Assembly (NCBI RefSeq): GCF_016056275.1
Contig: NZ_JAECZA010000228.1
Span: 62,001-126,000, forward strand
DNA: 64,000 bases
DNA from: Dendronalium phyllosphericum CENA369
Lineage (GTDB): Bacteria > Cyanobacteriota > Cyanobacteriia > Cyanobacteriales > Nostocaceae
Direction of reading: 5' to 3'
A program made the position numbers and the translations under genes. Below, piece by piece: positions 18,559 through 27,900 of this stretch. The notes under the pieces were generated by a model. It made no database searches and had not been told where the DNA came from. It saw only the letters and a list, made by a program, of their open reading frames with translations. Numbering within the stretch: the first letter of the stretch is position 1; each line of letters begins with the position of its first letter.

Positions 18559-19578
18559 TTATAAACTAATTGCTCTTTCATTAAAGAGGGCAGAACAAAT
18601 AGAGTTTTTGTATTTTTCTAAATTGAAACTATGAAATATTTTTGCTTGTGATTTGGGCTTTCTGATTAACTTTAAAATAAAAAACCAAGGAAAACAAAAA
18701 ATAAATGGTGTCAGCATCTTATTTAAAACAACAATTTCCCACCATTTTTTTAGTAATAAATTTTTTTGATTCGATACTAAAGCAATTCGCAGTTCTCTCC
18801 AGCATACATCCAGCCGCATGAAAAATTGTTGAGACAAGGGAATACCTAATCGTTCCCGATAAGGATTAGCGTTGGAAGTCAACCAGAATACATCTTTGAT
18901 TAGCACTGCATTGGAATTCACAGAATAATTTTGTGTTATCTGAGCAGTATGCATCCGATAAGCACAAACAGGATCGTTAACAGCGGTAACAAGATATTTT
19001 GAGGATAAAGCAACACATATCTCCCAATCTGCTATGCCAACTAGACCAGTGTTAAAGCCTCCAAGATTGCGAAACCACTCGGTACGATACATACAAGCAC
19101 TGGGATTAGAGCCTCTATATTCTTCAAGTCTTGCCCACTGTCTCTGAGTTCTTGGTTCAGGAATATAAGGATCTGTGTAATCAAATACGTTAATTTGATT
19201 CTTTGCTGGAAGTTCCTCAAAAGATACCATTCCTCCTAAGCAAATGGCTGCATTAGGCATTTCCTGAAGAGCTTTAACTTGCTTCTCTAAAGCTTCTGGA
19301 AAAAGCAAATCATCGCTGTCTAGATATTTGATAAATGGAGTTCGACAGAGTTCCAAACCACGCATAGCATTTCTAAATTGACCAGCGTTTGCTTCATAAC
19401 GGTGGTATTCGATTTTGACATCTGGAAATTTGTCTACTACTTCCTGAAGATTTTCTTTAGAAGCGTCATCACAAATAATGACAACAAAATCCTTGTAAGT
19501 TTGCTGTCTGAGTGATTCTAAAGCTTGTGCCAGCATTCTGGCACGATTATATATAGGTATAACTACTGTCACTTGCAT
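18559..19578 (-). CDS. Family 2 glycosyltransferase (GT-A)
   Basis: The 339-aa product starts QVTVVIPIYNRARMLAQALESL, then has VIICDDASKENL, the DSD metal site in KYLDSDDLLFPEAL near residue 92 and the acceptor loop LVGIADWEICVAL. These are diagnostic for GT2. The C-terminal region (about 265-335) has a hydrophobic, basic segment that may bind the membrane. It is an inverting enzyme of repeat-unit assembly with unknown donor. A 105-bp AT-rich gap separates it from the upstream glycosyltransferase gene, one of the larger gaps in the run. Confidence 0.87.
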   Translation of the reverse strand: MQVTVVIPIYNRARMLAQALESLRQQTYKDFVVIICDDASKENLQEVVDKFPDVKIEYHRYEANAGQFRNAMRGLELCRTPFIKYLDSDDLLFPEALEKQVKALQEMPNAAICLGGMVSFEELPAKNQINVFDYTDPYIPEPRTQRQWARLEEYRGSNPSACMYRTEWFRNLGGFNTGLVGIADWEICVALSSKYLVTAVNDPVCAYRMHTAQITQNYSVNSNAVLIKDVFWLTSNANPYRERLGIPLSQQFFMRLDVCWRELRIALVSNQKNLLLKKWWEIVVLNKMLTPFIFCFPWFFILKLIRKPKSQAKIFHSFNLEKYKNSICSALFNERAISL

Positions 19579-19683
19579 ATTAATTACCTAAATTTATACG
19601 AGCATCGTAAAATTATTATTTTGAGTATTTTTGAGAGAAAAAGATATAAATAAGTTAAAATTTTGTATTATTTTTCTTCAGTT

Positions 19684-20904
19684 TTAATTTTGCAAAATAT
19701 TTATATACAGTTTTAAATAACTTTTCACTTGTAATTCTAAAGAATATTCTGCAAGAGCTATTTCCCGACAGTTTTGACTCATGCTCTCCTTCAATTTTTC
19801 GTCTTCTAACAGTTGAATAATACCATTACATAAATCTTGGACATTGTCTGGTTCAGCTAAGTAGCCTGTTATCCCTGGGCGCACCATATCGGGAACACCA
19901 CCAACTTTGAATGATACCATTGGGGTCGCACATGCCATGCTTTCTTGCAGAACCAAGGGAAGATTATCAGCACGGGTAGGAAAAATGAATAAATCAGCAG
20001 CAGAAAAGGCAATGGATTTGATGCGATCGCTGCTAACGTAGCCAAGATTTACTGTTGGTATGTCTACAACTTTTGAGATAGCCTCACCACCACGACCGAT
20101 AATTAGCAACACAGTTTCCGCTTTAAGCGATTCTGGCAAGCTTTGGATAGCTTTTAATAGTAAATCGCCACCCTTACGGGTATAGTTGAGATCGATAGCA
20201 CCAAACATCAAAACTTTTTTCCCAGGCTGAATACCAAGTAATGAACGGCACTGCTCTGAATCTATAGGCTGATAAGCTTCTGTATCAATGCCGTTTGGAA
20301 TGTGATGAATGGGAAAACGGTTGAGCATACTCTGCCGTGCTTGCTCGGCCAGCCAGCTGCTAGGAGCCACGATTGTCAGGCTAGAGCGATTGTAGATCCA
20401 ATTTTTTAATTTCCACTCCAAATGAGTATTATCTATTCCAATAGGTGGATACTCATCAGGATAAGGACATTTACCACAGCCTATTTTCCAACGTTCGCAT
20501 TCATAGCTAAAACTACAATGTCCTGTAAAACTCCACATTTGGTGGAGTGTCATCACGGCAGGTTTGTCTGTAGTTAAATGAGGAAGTGCCAGATAGTTAA
20601 AATATCCGCCCAGAATATCGTGAAAGTTTAATATATCTGCTTCCTGATAAAATTTATGTTTAGGAATATCAAAAGTATTAAGGATAGTAAGATAGTTCAA
20701 ACCTAAATGCCAAAGCAAGTGATTGAGTTTTGTAGCAATAGGGAATTTATCGGGAATTACAGCAATTCTATCATCACGAGTTGTAGCCCTACCAACAAAT
20801 AATCGTGAGTTAATACCCTGATTCAGTAGACCTTGATGGAGGCGGTGGGCTGCAATGGCAGAACCATCAAGAATGTCATATTGATTAATATGAAGAATAT
20901 TCAT
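19684..20904 (-). CDS. Family 4 glycosyltransferase, WcaC/WcaL-like
   Basis: The 406-aa protein begins NILHINQYDILDGSAIAAHRL, with HLGLNYLTI and VMTLHQMWSFTGHCSFSYEC following. This is the typical N-terminus of colanic-acid-type glycosyltransferases with a Cys-containing insertion (CERWKIGCGKCPYP, about 152-165) that may bind a metal. The donor domain carries KVLMFGAIDLNYTRKGGDLL and ADNLPLVLQESMACATP, in which Asp replaces the first Glu of EX7E, as in related enzymes. It lies 46 bp downstream of the next gene in the run. Confidence 0.85.
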   Translation of the reverse strand: MNILHINQYDILDGSAIAAHRLHQGLLNQGINSRLFVGRATTRDDRIAVIPDKFPIATKLNHLLWHLGLNYLTILNTFDIPKHKFYQEADILNFHDILGGYFNYLALPHLTTDKPAVMTLHQMWSFTGHCSFSYECERWKIGCGKCPYPDEYPPIGIDNTHLEWKLKNWIYNRSSLTIVAPSSWLAEQARQSMLNRFPIHHIPNGIDTEAYQPIDSEQCRSLLGIQPGKKVLMFGAIDLNYTRKGGDLLLKAIQSLPESLKAETVLLIIGRGGEAISKVVDIPTVNLGYVSSDRIKSIAFSAADLFIFPTRADNLPLVLQESMACATPMVSFKVGGVPDMVRPGITGYLAEPDNVQDLCNGIIQLLEDEKLKESMSQNCREIALAEYSLELQVKSYLKLYINILQN

Positions 20905-20950
20905 TTATGATATAAAAGCAAAGAGAAGAGTGTCTTCTATTTTTTCTATT

Positions 20951-22603
20951 TTAAGAACCATAACGCGACCGCACATAGCGACAGTAAAGCCATTCAGGTA
21001 CTAGTAATTTGAACTGACCAAAGCGACCGAAGCTATTATTCAATCTATTGGTTTTGAAAAATTTAAACCAATAATGTAAACGTTCGGTCAGTGGCATAAC
21101 TGTGAGATTTGATTGGATTAAATAGTCTAAATTGAAATCCGTACCGCCATGAATACTAGGCACGAAGATATCTGGTTCGTCAAGAAACATGCGATCGCTC
21201 GATGTTGACTGTGCAGTTATCCTAGGTAGAGTAACGGCAAAAATATATAAATTTTCTAACAAATGCTGCCAGTTGTTTGGTAAATGTGTATCTGCAATTT
21301 TTTTCCTAGTTAATTCCCCTAAAGATAGCCGAAATTGTTCATCTTCAATCAAACGTGATAGAACAACTGTGTACTCCTCCAAATTACGCGCCACGATTAA
21401 ATTACCAGTCAGTCCGGGCATATCAGCACCAAAAATCACTGAGGCATTGGAATATGGGAAGCGACTTACTAAAGGCACGCCATAACTTCCTGCTTCTAGC
21501 AGCGATGTAGTTGAGATAAAAGGAAAGGAGTCAACATAAATATCAGCAGCTTGGTAAAATACGGCAGTATCCTCCCGTTCTGGATGTGCAATAATTCTTC
21601 CTTGTGTTTGTGCGATCGCTTGCGACCAATCTTTTCGGTTCCCGGCTCCAACAACTATCAATGTGGCTTTTTCATGCTTTTTCAGCAATTGAACATGAGC
21701 ATCAGCATAACTTATGCCATCAATAGTTTTGTATTTAGGTGCCCTAGCGATAGAAAGTAGTATTATACTGTCTTTGGCAAAACCCAGTTTTTGCTTTGCC
21801 TCTTCGCGGGAAAGCTCTCTGTGAATCGGTTCCAAAATAGTAGGTAGAAGTGCAACGCGCTTTGGTTCAATCCCTCTACGCTGTTGTGCTAGGTGCATAC
21901 CAGACTCGCGCAGATTCGCTACTACATCGCTAATGCCTGCTCCTAACCAAAATGCATGATCCGCGTGATCCAATAAAATTACTGGTGGAGATTGTTCCTT
22001 ATTTGCAAAGGCAATAATAGGAATAACGTCATAGTTATGTATGTGCAGTACCACTATGTCTGCTGCTAGGGCAATTTCCCATAGTTTTTTTGCCCATGAG
22101 ATAATACTGCCCATTGTCTGGTTTAGCTTGTATATCTTGCCACCACTATTGTTGACTGCATCTACTATAGTTTTAGGCACGTCTTTCCTGGGTTGCCTTG
22201 TAAGAACTAATGAATGGCAGCGATCGCTATCCTGCTGAATCCAGCGTCCAATCATTTTAGAATGTCCGCCAATGGATTGTACAGAAGTTGCGACATGCAG
22301 TATATTTTTTGGTTTTTCAGACGCAGAGTTGTTCTTTCGGTGATGAGAGTGCGATGGTATAACTTTTCTGCCAATATCAAGGAGGACTTGTTCTAGCTCT
22401 GGACTGACAAAAAGACCGCAATGTTTCCAATTAGCATAAAAGGCAGCCATTTCTCCATACACAGCTGCCATATCGTACTTACCACGTTTTGCAAAGTCTT
22501 GAGCTTGAGCAACTAGGGTGCGGAATACTTCAAAGTTTTGTGGAATGAGGCGGTTGCCTTCTTCTCGCCAAAGGCTGAGTGTATCTTTAGGCATGGTTTC
22601 CAT
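20951..22603 (-). CDS. Large glycosyltransferase with N-terminal extension, 550 aa
   Basis: AGGAG lies 8 nt before the ATG at 22603, which decides the start over the upstream GTG at 22612. The first 100 residues are a helical extension (PQNFEVFRTLVAQAQDFAKRG, then a YGEMAAFYANWKH repeat-like helix) not usual in GT4. A glycosyltransferase GT-B core follows, with VATSVQSIGGHSKMIGRW, LLDHADHAFWLG, LLSIARAPKYKTIDG, VVGAGNRKDWS and the donor-loop STTSLLEAGSYGVPLVSRF. EX7E is degenerate. A C-terminal tail of about 90 residues is also extra. It may be a protein-partner module, which is inference. Confidence 0.8.
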   Translation of the reverse strand: METMPKDTLSLWREEGNRLIPQNFEVFRTLVAQAQDFAKRGKYDMAAVYGEMAAFYANWKHCGLFVSPELEQVLLDIGRKVIPSHSHHRKNNSASEKPKNILHVATSVQSIGGHSKMIGRWIQQDSDRCHSLVLTRQPRKDVPKTIVDAVNNSGGKIYKLNQTMGSIISWAKKLWEIALAADIVVLHIHNYDVIPIIAFANKEQSPPVILLDHADHAFWLGAGISDVVANLRESGMHLAQQRRGIEPKRVALLPTILEPIHRELSREEAKQKLGFAKDSIILLSIARAPKYKTIDGISYADAHVQLLKKHEKATLIVVGAGNRKDWSQAIAQTQGRIIAHPEREDTAVFYQAADIYVDSFPFISTTSLLEAGSYGVPLVSRFPYSNASVIFGADMPGLTGNLIVARNLEEYTVVLSRLIEDEQFRLSLGELTRKKIADTHLPNNWQHLLENLYIFAVTLPRITAQSTSSDRMFLDEPDIFVPSIHGGTDFNLDYLIQSNLTVMPLTERLHYWFKFFKTNRLNNSFGRFGQFKLLVPEWLYCRYVRSRYGS

Positions 22604-22639
22604 TATGCTCACTCCTGCTAATCTTTCCTAACTCTAAAC

Positions 22640-23842
22640 TCAAACCTGACATGCCTTTTTCAACTCCTCAACCACCCGATTCTGTTCTTCTTCGGTCATA
22701 TGATGGAACAGTGGTAAAATAATGGCGCGATCCTGGGCTTGTTCGCTCTCAGTAAGGCGCTGACAACTTCCTGGTTCGCAATTACAAGTTTCCCGACTAG
22801 TGCTACAAGACCACGCTTCAATTTGATATGCTGGCTCGCGGTGAGCGCACATAATCCCGCGTCGCGTAGCAATGCCAGCATCCAGCATCACCTGCATAAC
22901 TTCGACTTGGTCGCACTTGTCTGGCAAGCGTACACAGTAACTTTGCCAATTACTTCTTGCCCAAGCTGGCTCTGTGGGTAATTTTAATCCTGGCACATCT
23001 GCTAGCTTTTCTTGGTATTGCTGCGCTAAGTAACGGCGACGTTCTACAATCTCCGGCAGGCGTTTAAGTTGTTCCCGTCCGACTGCGGCTTGGATATCGG
23101 TCATGCGGTAGTTGTAGCCCAACATCGGGTATGACTCGAAAATAACTTGCTTGGCTCCGTGGCGCACAGTGTCGGGAACGCTCATTCCGTGTTGTCGCCA
23201 GAGGCGAAACTGTTTATCCCATTCGGGATTGTTTGTTGTCAACATCCCACCGTCGCCGGTGCTAATGATTTTGCGGGGATGAAAGGAAAAACAAGCGATA
23301 TCTCCATGTGGCTTGCCAATTTTTTCCCATTGCCCATTCCAGAGAATCTCACTACCAATCGCACAAGCTGCGTCTTCAATTACTGGTAAATTGTGACTGT
23401 GGGCAACATCTAAGATGGCTTTGAGGTCACAAGGCATTCCTATTTGGTGAACAACAAGAATGGCGCGGGTGCGATCGCTAATTGCATCTGCAATTAATAT
23501 TGGGTTGATATTATATGTTTGCGGTTCAATGTCTACAAACACTGGTACTGCGCCACAGTAACGAATGCTGTTAGCGGTGGCAATATAAGAGTGGCTGACG
23601 GTAATCACTTCGTCTCCAGGCTGCACGCCTACGGCTAATAGCGCTAGGTGCAATGCTGTGGTGCAATTGGAGACAGCACAAGCATATTTTGAACCTACGT
23701 AAGCTGCAAATTCTTGCTCAAAGGCGGTAACTTCTGGGCCTTGAGTTACCCAGCCGGACATGATAGCCCGCTTGGCGGCTTCAGCTTCGGGTTCGCCCAT
23801 CCAGGGTTTGGCGATCGGGATATACTGCATTTTCTCAGACAT
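22640..23842 (-). CDS. DegT/DnrJ/EryC1/StrS-family sugar aminotransferase with a Cys cluster
   Basis: This PLP-dependent aminotransferase (400 aa) converts a keto group of a nucleotide sugar to an amine, usually using glutamate. PLP-binding elements are [26 protein letters not shown] and the Schiff-base Lys191 in CFSFHPRKIISTGDGGML. Near the C-terminus it has an unusual Cys-rich insertion (C346, C353, C355, C360), absent in the second DegT gene here. It overlaps the upstream SDR gene by 8 bp. The adjacent formyltransferase suggests it makes the amine that is then N-formylated. Confidence 0.9.
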   Translation of the reverse strand: MSEKMQYIPIAKPWMGEPEAEAAKRAIMSGWVTQGPEVTAFEQEFAAYVGSKYACAVSNCTTALHLALLAVGVQPGDEVITVSHSYIATANSIRYCGAVPVFVDIEPQTYNINPILIADAISDRTRAILVVHQIGMPCDLKAILDVAHSHNLPVIEDAACAIGSEILWNGQWEKIGKPHGDIACFSFHPRKIISTGDGGMLTTNNPEWDKQFRLWRQHGMSVPDTVRHGAKQVIFESYPMLGYNYRMTDIQAAVGREQLKRLPEIVERRRYLAQQYQEKLADVPGLKLPTEPAWARSNWQSYCVRLPDKCDQVEVMQVMLDAGIATRRGIMCAHREPAYQIEAWSCSTSRETCNCEPGSCQRLTESEQAQDRAIILPLFHHMTEEEQNRVVEELKKACQV

Positions 23843-24809
23843 TGCTTGCTTCCTTTGTCAGCTTTTGTTCGCGCCACCAACTAACCAATCTACGCAACCC
23901 TTCTTCTAGAGACACTTCTGCCTCAAAACCCAGCAATTTCTTCGCTTTATTCACATCAGCAAGCCGACGCTGTACGGGGTTGACTTTCCGTTCTGGGCCG
24001 TATTCTGGTTGCAAGTCCGACCCCATAACTTTAGCTAAACTATAGGCGAGGTCATTCAAGCTGCTTTCCACACTACTAGCAATATTAAACACCTCATCAG
24101 TGACATCAGCTTTGGCGGCCAAAATATTTGCTCTAGCAATGTCTTCGATATACACAAAGTCCATTGTCTGCTTGCCATCGCCAAAAATCAATGGTGGCTG
24201 TCCGGCGACGATACGCTCCATCCAGCGAATCAATACTTCCGTATACACGCCGTAAATATCCATACGCGGGCCGTAGACGTTGAAGTAGCGCAATCCTACA
24301 TAGTCCAACCCATACATATCGTAGAAACTGCGTAATAAGCCTTCATTAAAAACCTTAGCTGCGCCGTAGATGGTGCGATTGTTATAGGGGTGATGGGATT
24401 CCGTGGTGGGAAAATCCTCCGCCATACCGTATATTGAAGCTGATGAAGCAGCGACTACCTTTTTCACATTGGCTTTTACCGCTGCTTCCAAAACATTAAA
24501 AGTACCATCTGCTAAAACTTCTAATGCTAAACGCGGTTCTTCAGCACATTGAGTAATGCGGATTGCTGCCTGATGAAAGACTATATCTACGCCTTCCATG
24601 ACTTCCCCAAGAAGTTTGCGATCGCGGATATCGCCTTCTACAATTACTAAAGGCCCGTGTTCTTTGGCCCAAGCAAGGTTGCTCAGTTGTCCGCGAGTGA
24701 AGTTATCCAGAACAACAATCTCAGAGACTCCTTCCTTTACCAATAAATCGGCAATATGAGAGCCAACTAAACCTGCACCACCTGTAATTAATACTCGACT
24801 ATTTTGCAT
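23835..24809 (-). CDS. UDP-glucose 4-epimerase-like extended SDR
   Basis: The 324-aa enzyme has GGAGLVGSHIADLL at residues 10-23, the NAD-binding DIRD motif, SSASIYG and the catalytic YGAAK (Y151-type). RYFNVYGPR completes the extended SDR pattern. The full-length match and internal RITQC position fit nucleotide-sugar epimerases or decarboxylases of the GalE/ArnA-decarboxylase group. It lies between the formyltransferase (11-bp overlap) and an aminotransferase (8-bp overlap), so translation is coupled. It probably supplies the keto-sugar for that aminotransferase, but the exact substrate is not readable. Confidence 0.87.
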   Translation of the reverse strand: MQNSRVLITGGAGLVGSHIADLLVKEGVSEIVVLDNFTRGQLSNLAWAKEHGPLVIVEGDIRDRKLLGEVMEGVDIVFHQAAIRITQCAEEPRLALEVLADGTFNVLEAAVKANVKKVVAASSASIYGMAEDFPTTESHHPYNNRTIYGAAKVFNEGLLRSFYDMYGLDYVGLRYFNVYGPRMDIYGVYTEVLIRWMERIVAGQPPLIFGDGKQTMDFVYIEDIARANILAAKADVTDEVFNIASSVESSLNDLAYSLAKVMGSDLQPEYGPERKVNPVQRRLADVNKAKKLLGFEAEVSLEEGLRRLVSWWREQKLTKEASNV

Positions 24810-25770
24810 TTTCTTTTAGTTTGGTAATTTGTTCTTCTAGAAGTTGAATATGGTTTAGTAAATCAGACGTGCGTAAGCCTAAAGTACTTTTTACTGACTT
24901 AATTATATTTGCTGCTGCTGTTCTTTCTCCTCCTGTAAATTGCACTTCAAAAATTCTGAGTACGCCGTCACCTGTGAGGACATCGACAAAACCTTCTGTT
25001 TTGGATCTACCGATAATTCGACCCGGAATGCGTCCCACATAAGAGGGAGGATTACCTACAGGCTTGGCTTGCCACACCAGTAATTTTTTACCTTTAAAGT
25101 ATGTATAAGCGCCAGGAAAAGGAGATACTAATGCCCGAATCAAACAGTCTATACTTCTAGTGGCAGCTGACCAATTAATTTCACCATCTTCAGGCAAACG
25201 AGTACAGCCATAGGTTGCTTCAGCACTATTTTGCGGTACGCCTTCATAACCATGAAAAGTTTTAACAACTGTATCTCCTAAATGTTGCCCTTGAATTGCA
25301 TTTAACTTGTCATAGATAGTAGCGACAGTATCATCAAAACCAATGGAAATTAGCTGTTGAAAGAGGATATTTCCCTCATCTAAACCAGGCGATATTTTAT
25401 GGATAGTTATCGCCGCAGTTGTTTCATCATTAATAATTGCCCAATTGACATTAGCACGACCGCGATAACGAGGTAAGGGTGAATAATGGACGTTGATAAA
25501 TGTAGACAGTTCAATCAGTTCTGCTGGCAATATTTGGTTATAGGAAGAAACCACTACACAATCCGGTTGAAATTTTAAGAGTAGCGATTTAATTTGTTGC
25601 TGAGAAGTATCTGAAAATATCGGTAAACCTGCTTGTTGGGCAAGGCTGACAACAGGGTCTGATTCACTGTCTACATTTCTCACTATTCCTTGCACGTTGC
25701 ACTTCGATAATAAAGATTCTAGTGCGCTGAAAGTAGTCGTACCTATCCCGATCAAAAGTACATTAACCAT
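24799..25770 (-). CDS. Sugar N-formyltransferase (ArnA/VioF/Fmt family)
   Basis: The 323-aa protein has a Fmt-type N-terminal domain with the catalytic triad Asn93, His95 and Asp131 in NVHYSPLPRYRG and ISPGLDEGNILF. The spacing from His to Asp is 36 residues, as I recall for ArnA (H104, D140). It would transfer formyl from N10-formyltetrahydrofolate to an amino sugar. A C-terminal OB-like domain (about 205-290) follows and then a coiled segment ending in TKLKENAK. It is not the housekeeping Met-tRNA formyltransferase: its context is a sugar-biosynthesis operon. It overlaps the SDR gene by 11 bp. Confidence 0.88.
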   Translation of the reverse strand: MVNVLLIGIGTTTFSALESLLSKCNVQGIVRNVDSESDPVVSLAQQAGLPIFSDTSQQQIKSLLLKFQPDCVVVSSYNQILPAELIELSTFINVHYSPLPRYRGRANVNWAIINDETTAAITIHKISPGLDEGNILFQQLISIGFDDTVATIYDKLNAIQGQHLGDTVVKTFHGYEGVPQNSAEATYGCTRLPEDGEINWSAATRSIDCLIRALVSPFPGAYTYFKGKKLLVWQAKPVGNPPSYVGRIPGRIIGRSKTEGFVDVLTGDGVLRIFEVQFTGGERTAAANIIKSVKSTLGLRTSDLLNHIQLLEEQITKLKENAK

Positions 25771-25783
25771 TCACCACCTACGT

Positions 25784-26791
25784 TTACAGCAGTTGCACAA
25801 ATTCCATAGCTGATTTACTGGACTGTGAGGATTCTCGCCAAATCGCTTCCGCCGCTTTTAGCCCTCCTGTTTGCAGTCGAATAATCGGTTCTGGGCCTAC
25901 TGCGGATGGTAAAATTCCCATATGCCCCGGTTTTGGCTCTATTTCTGGGCACACTGGTATATGATGGGAGACCAAGGCTGAACGCTCGATGTCTCCCCAG
26001 TACTGAGCTACCAATGCTCCTGGCCAATACTTGGCAATGAGAGCGGCATTTGTGGCAGTTAATACTGGCTCCGGGCACGGTTGTAAAGCCACCAATATTG
26101 CATCATAGGTTCGATCGGTAGGTGCTGCTGAGATACTGTCAACAGTGTCTACACTAGCACCAGCATTTACTAAACCGCGTTCAATGAATGAGCTAAAGGG
26201 GTTGTCACACAGTAATAAAATATCGCTGGTATAAACGGAAACGCCTGCATCTAGCAAGAGCTTGGCTGCCATAATTCCCAAAAATGAGAAGACATCCACG
26301 CCAGGATGCCGTTCGTTGACACCTGCTACTTTGATACCGCGTTGGCGACAAGCTATCAGATCCACATCCTCTGATCTAAACTCCCACGCCTCATACATTA
26401 AGCCAATGACTGCTGTAGGCTTCATCCAAGCAATCATCTCTGCATTAATGGGACGGACATGGCCGCTGTTGGTGATAATGTCAGCTTGGGCGACAATATC
26501 TTCGGTTTTCTCAGCGAGAAATTGAATCCGATCGCCCACCCCTGCTAGTTCAGCTAGTTCTAATGTCTGGGCTTTGATTTGTTCTAGAGTGCCATAACGG
26601 CTACTGCGAGCGATCGCAAATACTTTTTTTGCTCCAGCGATCGCTGCTACTACAGGCGTAACTGCATAGGCTCCTGTGGCTGCTTCTGTAAATACAGTTA
26701 AGTTATCGAGTTGCAGTTCGCAGCGCCCAATCGCTTGCTGTATTAACCTGACAAGCCGATGGGAATTTAAACCAGGGCGGGAATCGTACAT
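25784..26791 (-). CDS. Unidentified two-domain Rossmann-type protein in the sugar cassette
   Basis: I do not recognise this 335-aa gene. It has two nucleotide-binding-like halves. The first (about 30-130) has TEAATGAYAVTPVVAAIAGA followed by VFAIARSS and DIITNSGHVRP. The second (about 165-245) has FLGIMAAKLLLDAGVSVY and TYDAILVALQP. This looks like an oxidoreductase or SAH-hydrolase/hydroxyacid-dehydrogenase-like fold. No catalytic residues can be assigned. Its start codon shares one base with the stop of the DegT gene upstream (TAATG), so it is coupled, and the formyltransferase gene follows 13 bp later. A role in sugar modification is therefore likely but inferred. Confidence 0.72.
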   Translation of the reverse strand: MYDSRPGLNSHRLVRLIQQAIGRCELQLDNLTVFTEAATGAYAVTPVVAAIAGAKKVFAIARSSRYGTLEQIKAQTLELAELAGVGDRIQFLAEKTEDIVAQADIITNSGHVRPINAEMIAWMKPTAVIGLMYEAWEFRSEDVDLIACRQRGIKVAGVNERHPGVDVFSFLGIMAAKLLLDAGVSVYTSDILLLCDNPFSSFIERGLVNAGASVDTVDSISAAPTDRTYDAILVALQPCPEPVLTATNAALIAKYWPGALVAQYWGDIERSALVSHHIPVCPEIEPKPGHMGILPSAVGPEPIIRLQTGGLKAAEAIWRESSQSSKSAMEFVQLL

Positions 26792-27900
26792 TAAACAGCT
26801 ACTCCCCTAACAATGTTTTGCAGATTTTCAGCAACAATATTAATTTGTGCTGGTGTGAGTTCGGCAAACATGGGCAGTGAAAGTACTTCTCTGGCTGCTA
26901 ATTCTGAGTGTGGAAAATCACCTGGCTTATACCCTAAATCGGCATAAGCTGGTTGCAGATGTACGGGAATCGGGTAGTGAATACCTGTTTGGATACCCTG
27001 CTCGTTGAGCTTTTGCTGCAATTCATCGCGTTGGGGCGAGCGTATGGCGTAGACATGATAAACGTGGCGGCTGTAGGGCATGACTGTGGGTACGGTTAAG
27101 CTAGAGTCTTTAATTAATGCATCATACTTTGCCGCATGTGCCCTTCTGCCCTCTGTCCATTCCTCTAAATAGCGCAATTTTACCCGTAAGATTGCTCCTT
27201 GAATGCCATCCATACGGTAGTTGTACCCTTTGAGTACATGGTGATACTTGCGTTCTTGACCCCAGTCGCGCAGCATCCGCATAGTATGGGCATATTCTGG
27301 ATTGTTGGTGACTATCATACCTCCTTCACCATAGGCCCCTAAATTTTTGCCAGGGTAGAAACTGAAACAACCAATATCACCAATAGCACCTACCTTTTGC
27401 CCTTTGTACTCAGCCCCATGAGCTTGTGCGGCATCTTCGATTACAGTCAAGCCGTGACGACGGGCAATCTCCAAAATTGGTTCCATATCCGCTGGTTGAC
27501 CATACAAATGCACGGGCAAAATGGCTTTTGTACGTTCGGTTATAGCTTTTTCAATTTGGGTAACATCGATTGTGTATGAAACGGGGTCGATATCTACGAA
27601 AACAGGTTTGGCTCCGGTATAACAAATTGCTGCTGCGGTGGCAACAAAGGTAAAGGGTACGGTAATTACTTCGTCACCAGCACCAATACCAGCTGCTAGT
27701 AGTGCTAAGTGTAGGGCGCTAGTACCTGTATTGACGGCAATACCATCATCTGCATTGCAATAGTCTGCAAAATCTTGTTCAAAGGCTGTGACTTCATTCC
27801 CTAAAACAAATTGCGTACTCTCTAGTACTTTCAATACTGCGGTATCAATTTCGTCTTTAATACTTAAATATTGAGCTTTTAAATCTAAAAATGGAATCAT
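26791..27900 (-). CDS. DegT/DnrJ-family aminotransferase, WbpE/WlbC-like
   Basis: The 369-aa PLP enzyme has [31 protein letters not shown] and the PLP Lys185 in [19 protein letters not shown], the full DegT signature. It follows the Gfo/Idh gene with a 4-bp overlap (ATGA). The pairing of a Gfo/Idh dehydrogenase with this aminotransferase is the WbpB-WbpE (WlbA-WlbC) arrangement, in which a 3-keto UDP-GlcNAc-uronic acid is aminated to the 3-amino form using glutamate. A WbpD-like acyltransferase is encoded about 2.2 kb upstream. Confidence 0.9.
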   Translation of the reverse strand: MIPFLDLKAQYLSIKDEIDTAVLKVLESTQFVLGNEVTAFEQDFADYCNADDGIAVNTGTSALHLALLAAGIGAGDEVITVPFTFVATAAAICYTGAKPVFVDIDPVSYTIDVTQIEKAITERTKAILPVHLYGQPADMEPILEIARRHGLTVIEDAAQAHGAEYKGQKVGAIGDIGCFSFYPGKNLGAYGEGGMIVTNNPEYAHTMRMLRDWGQERKYHHVLKGYNYRMDGIQGAILRVKLRYLEEWTEGRRAHAAKYDALIKDSSLTVPTVMPYSRHVYHVYAIRSPQRDELQQKLNEQGIQTGIHYPIPVHLQPAYADLGYKPGDFPHSELAAREVLSLPMFAELTPAQINIVAENLQNIVRGVAV

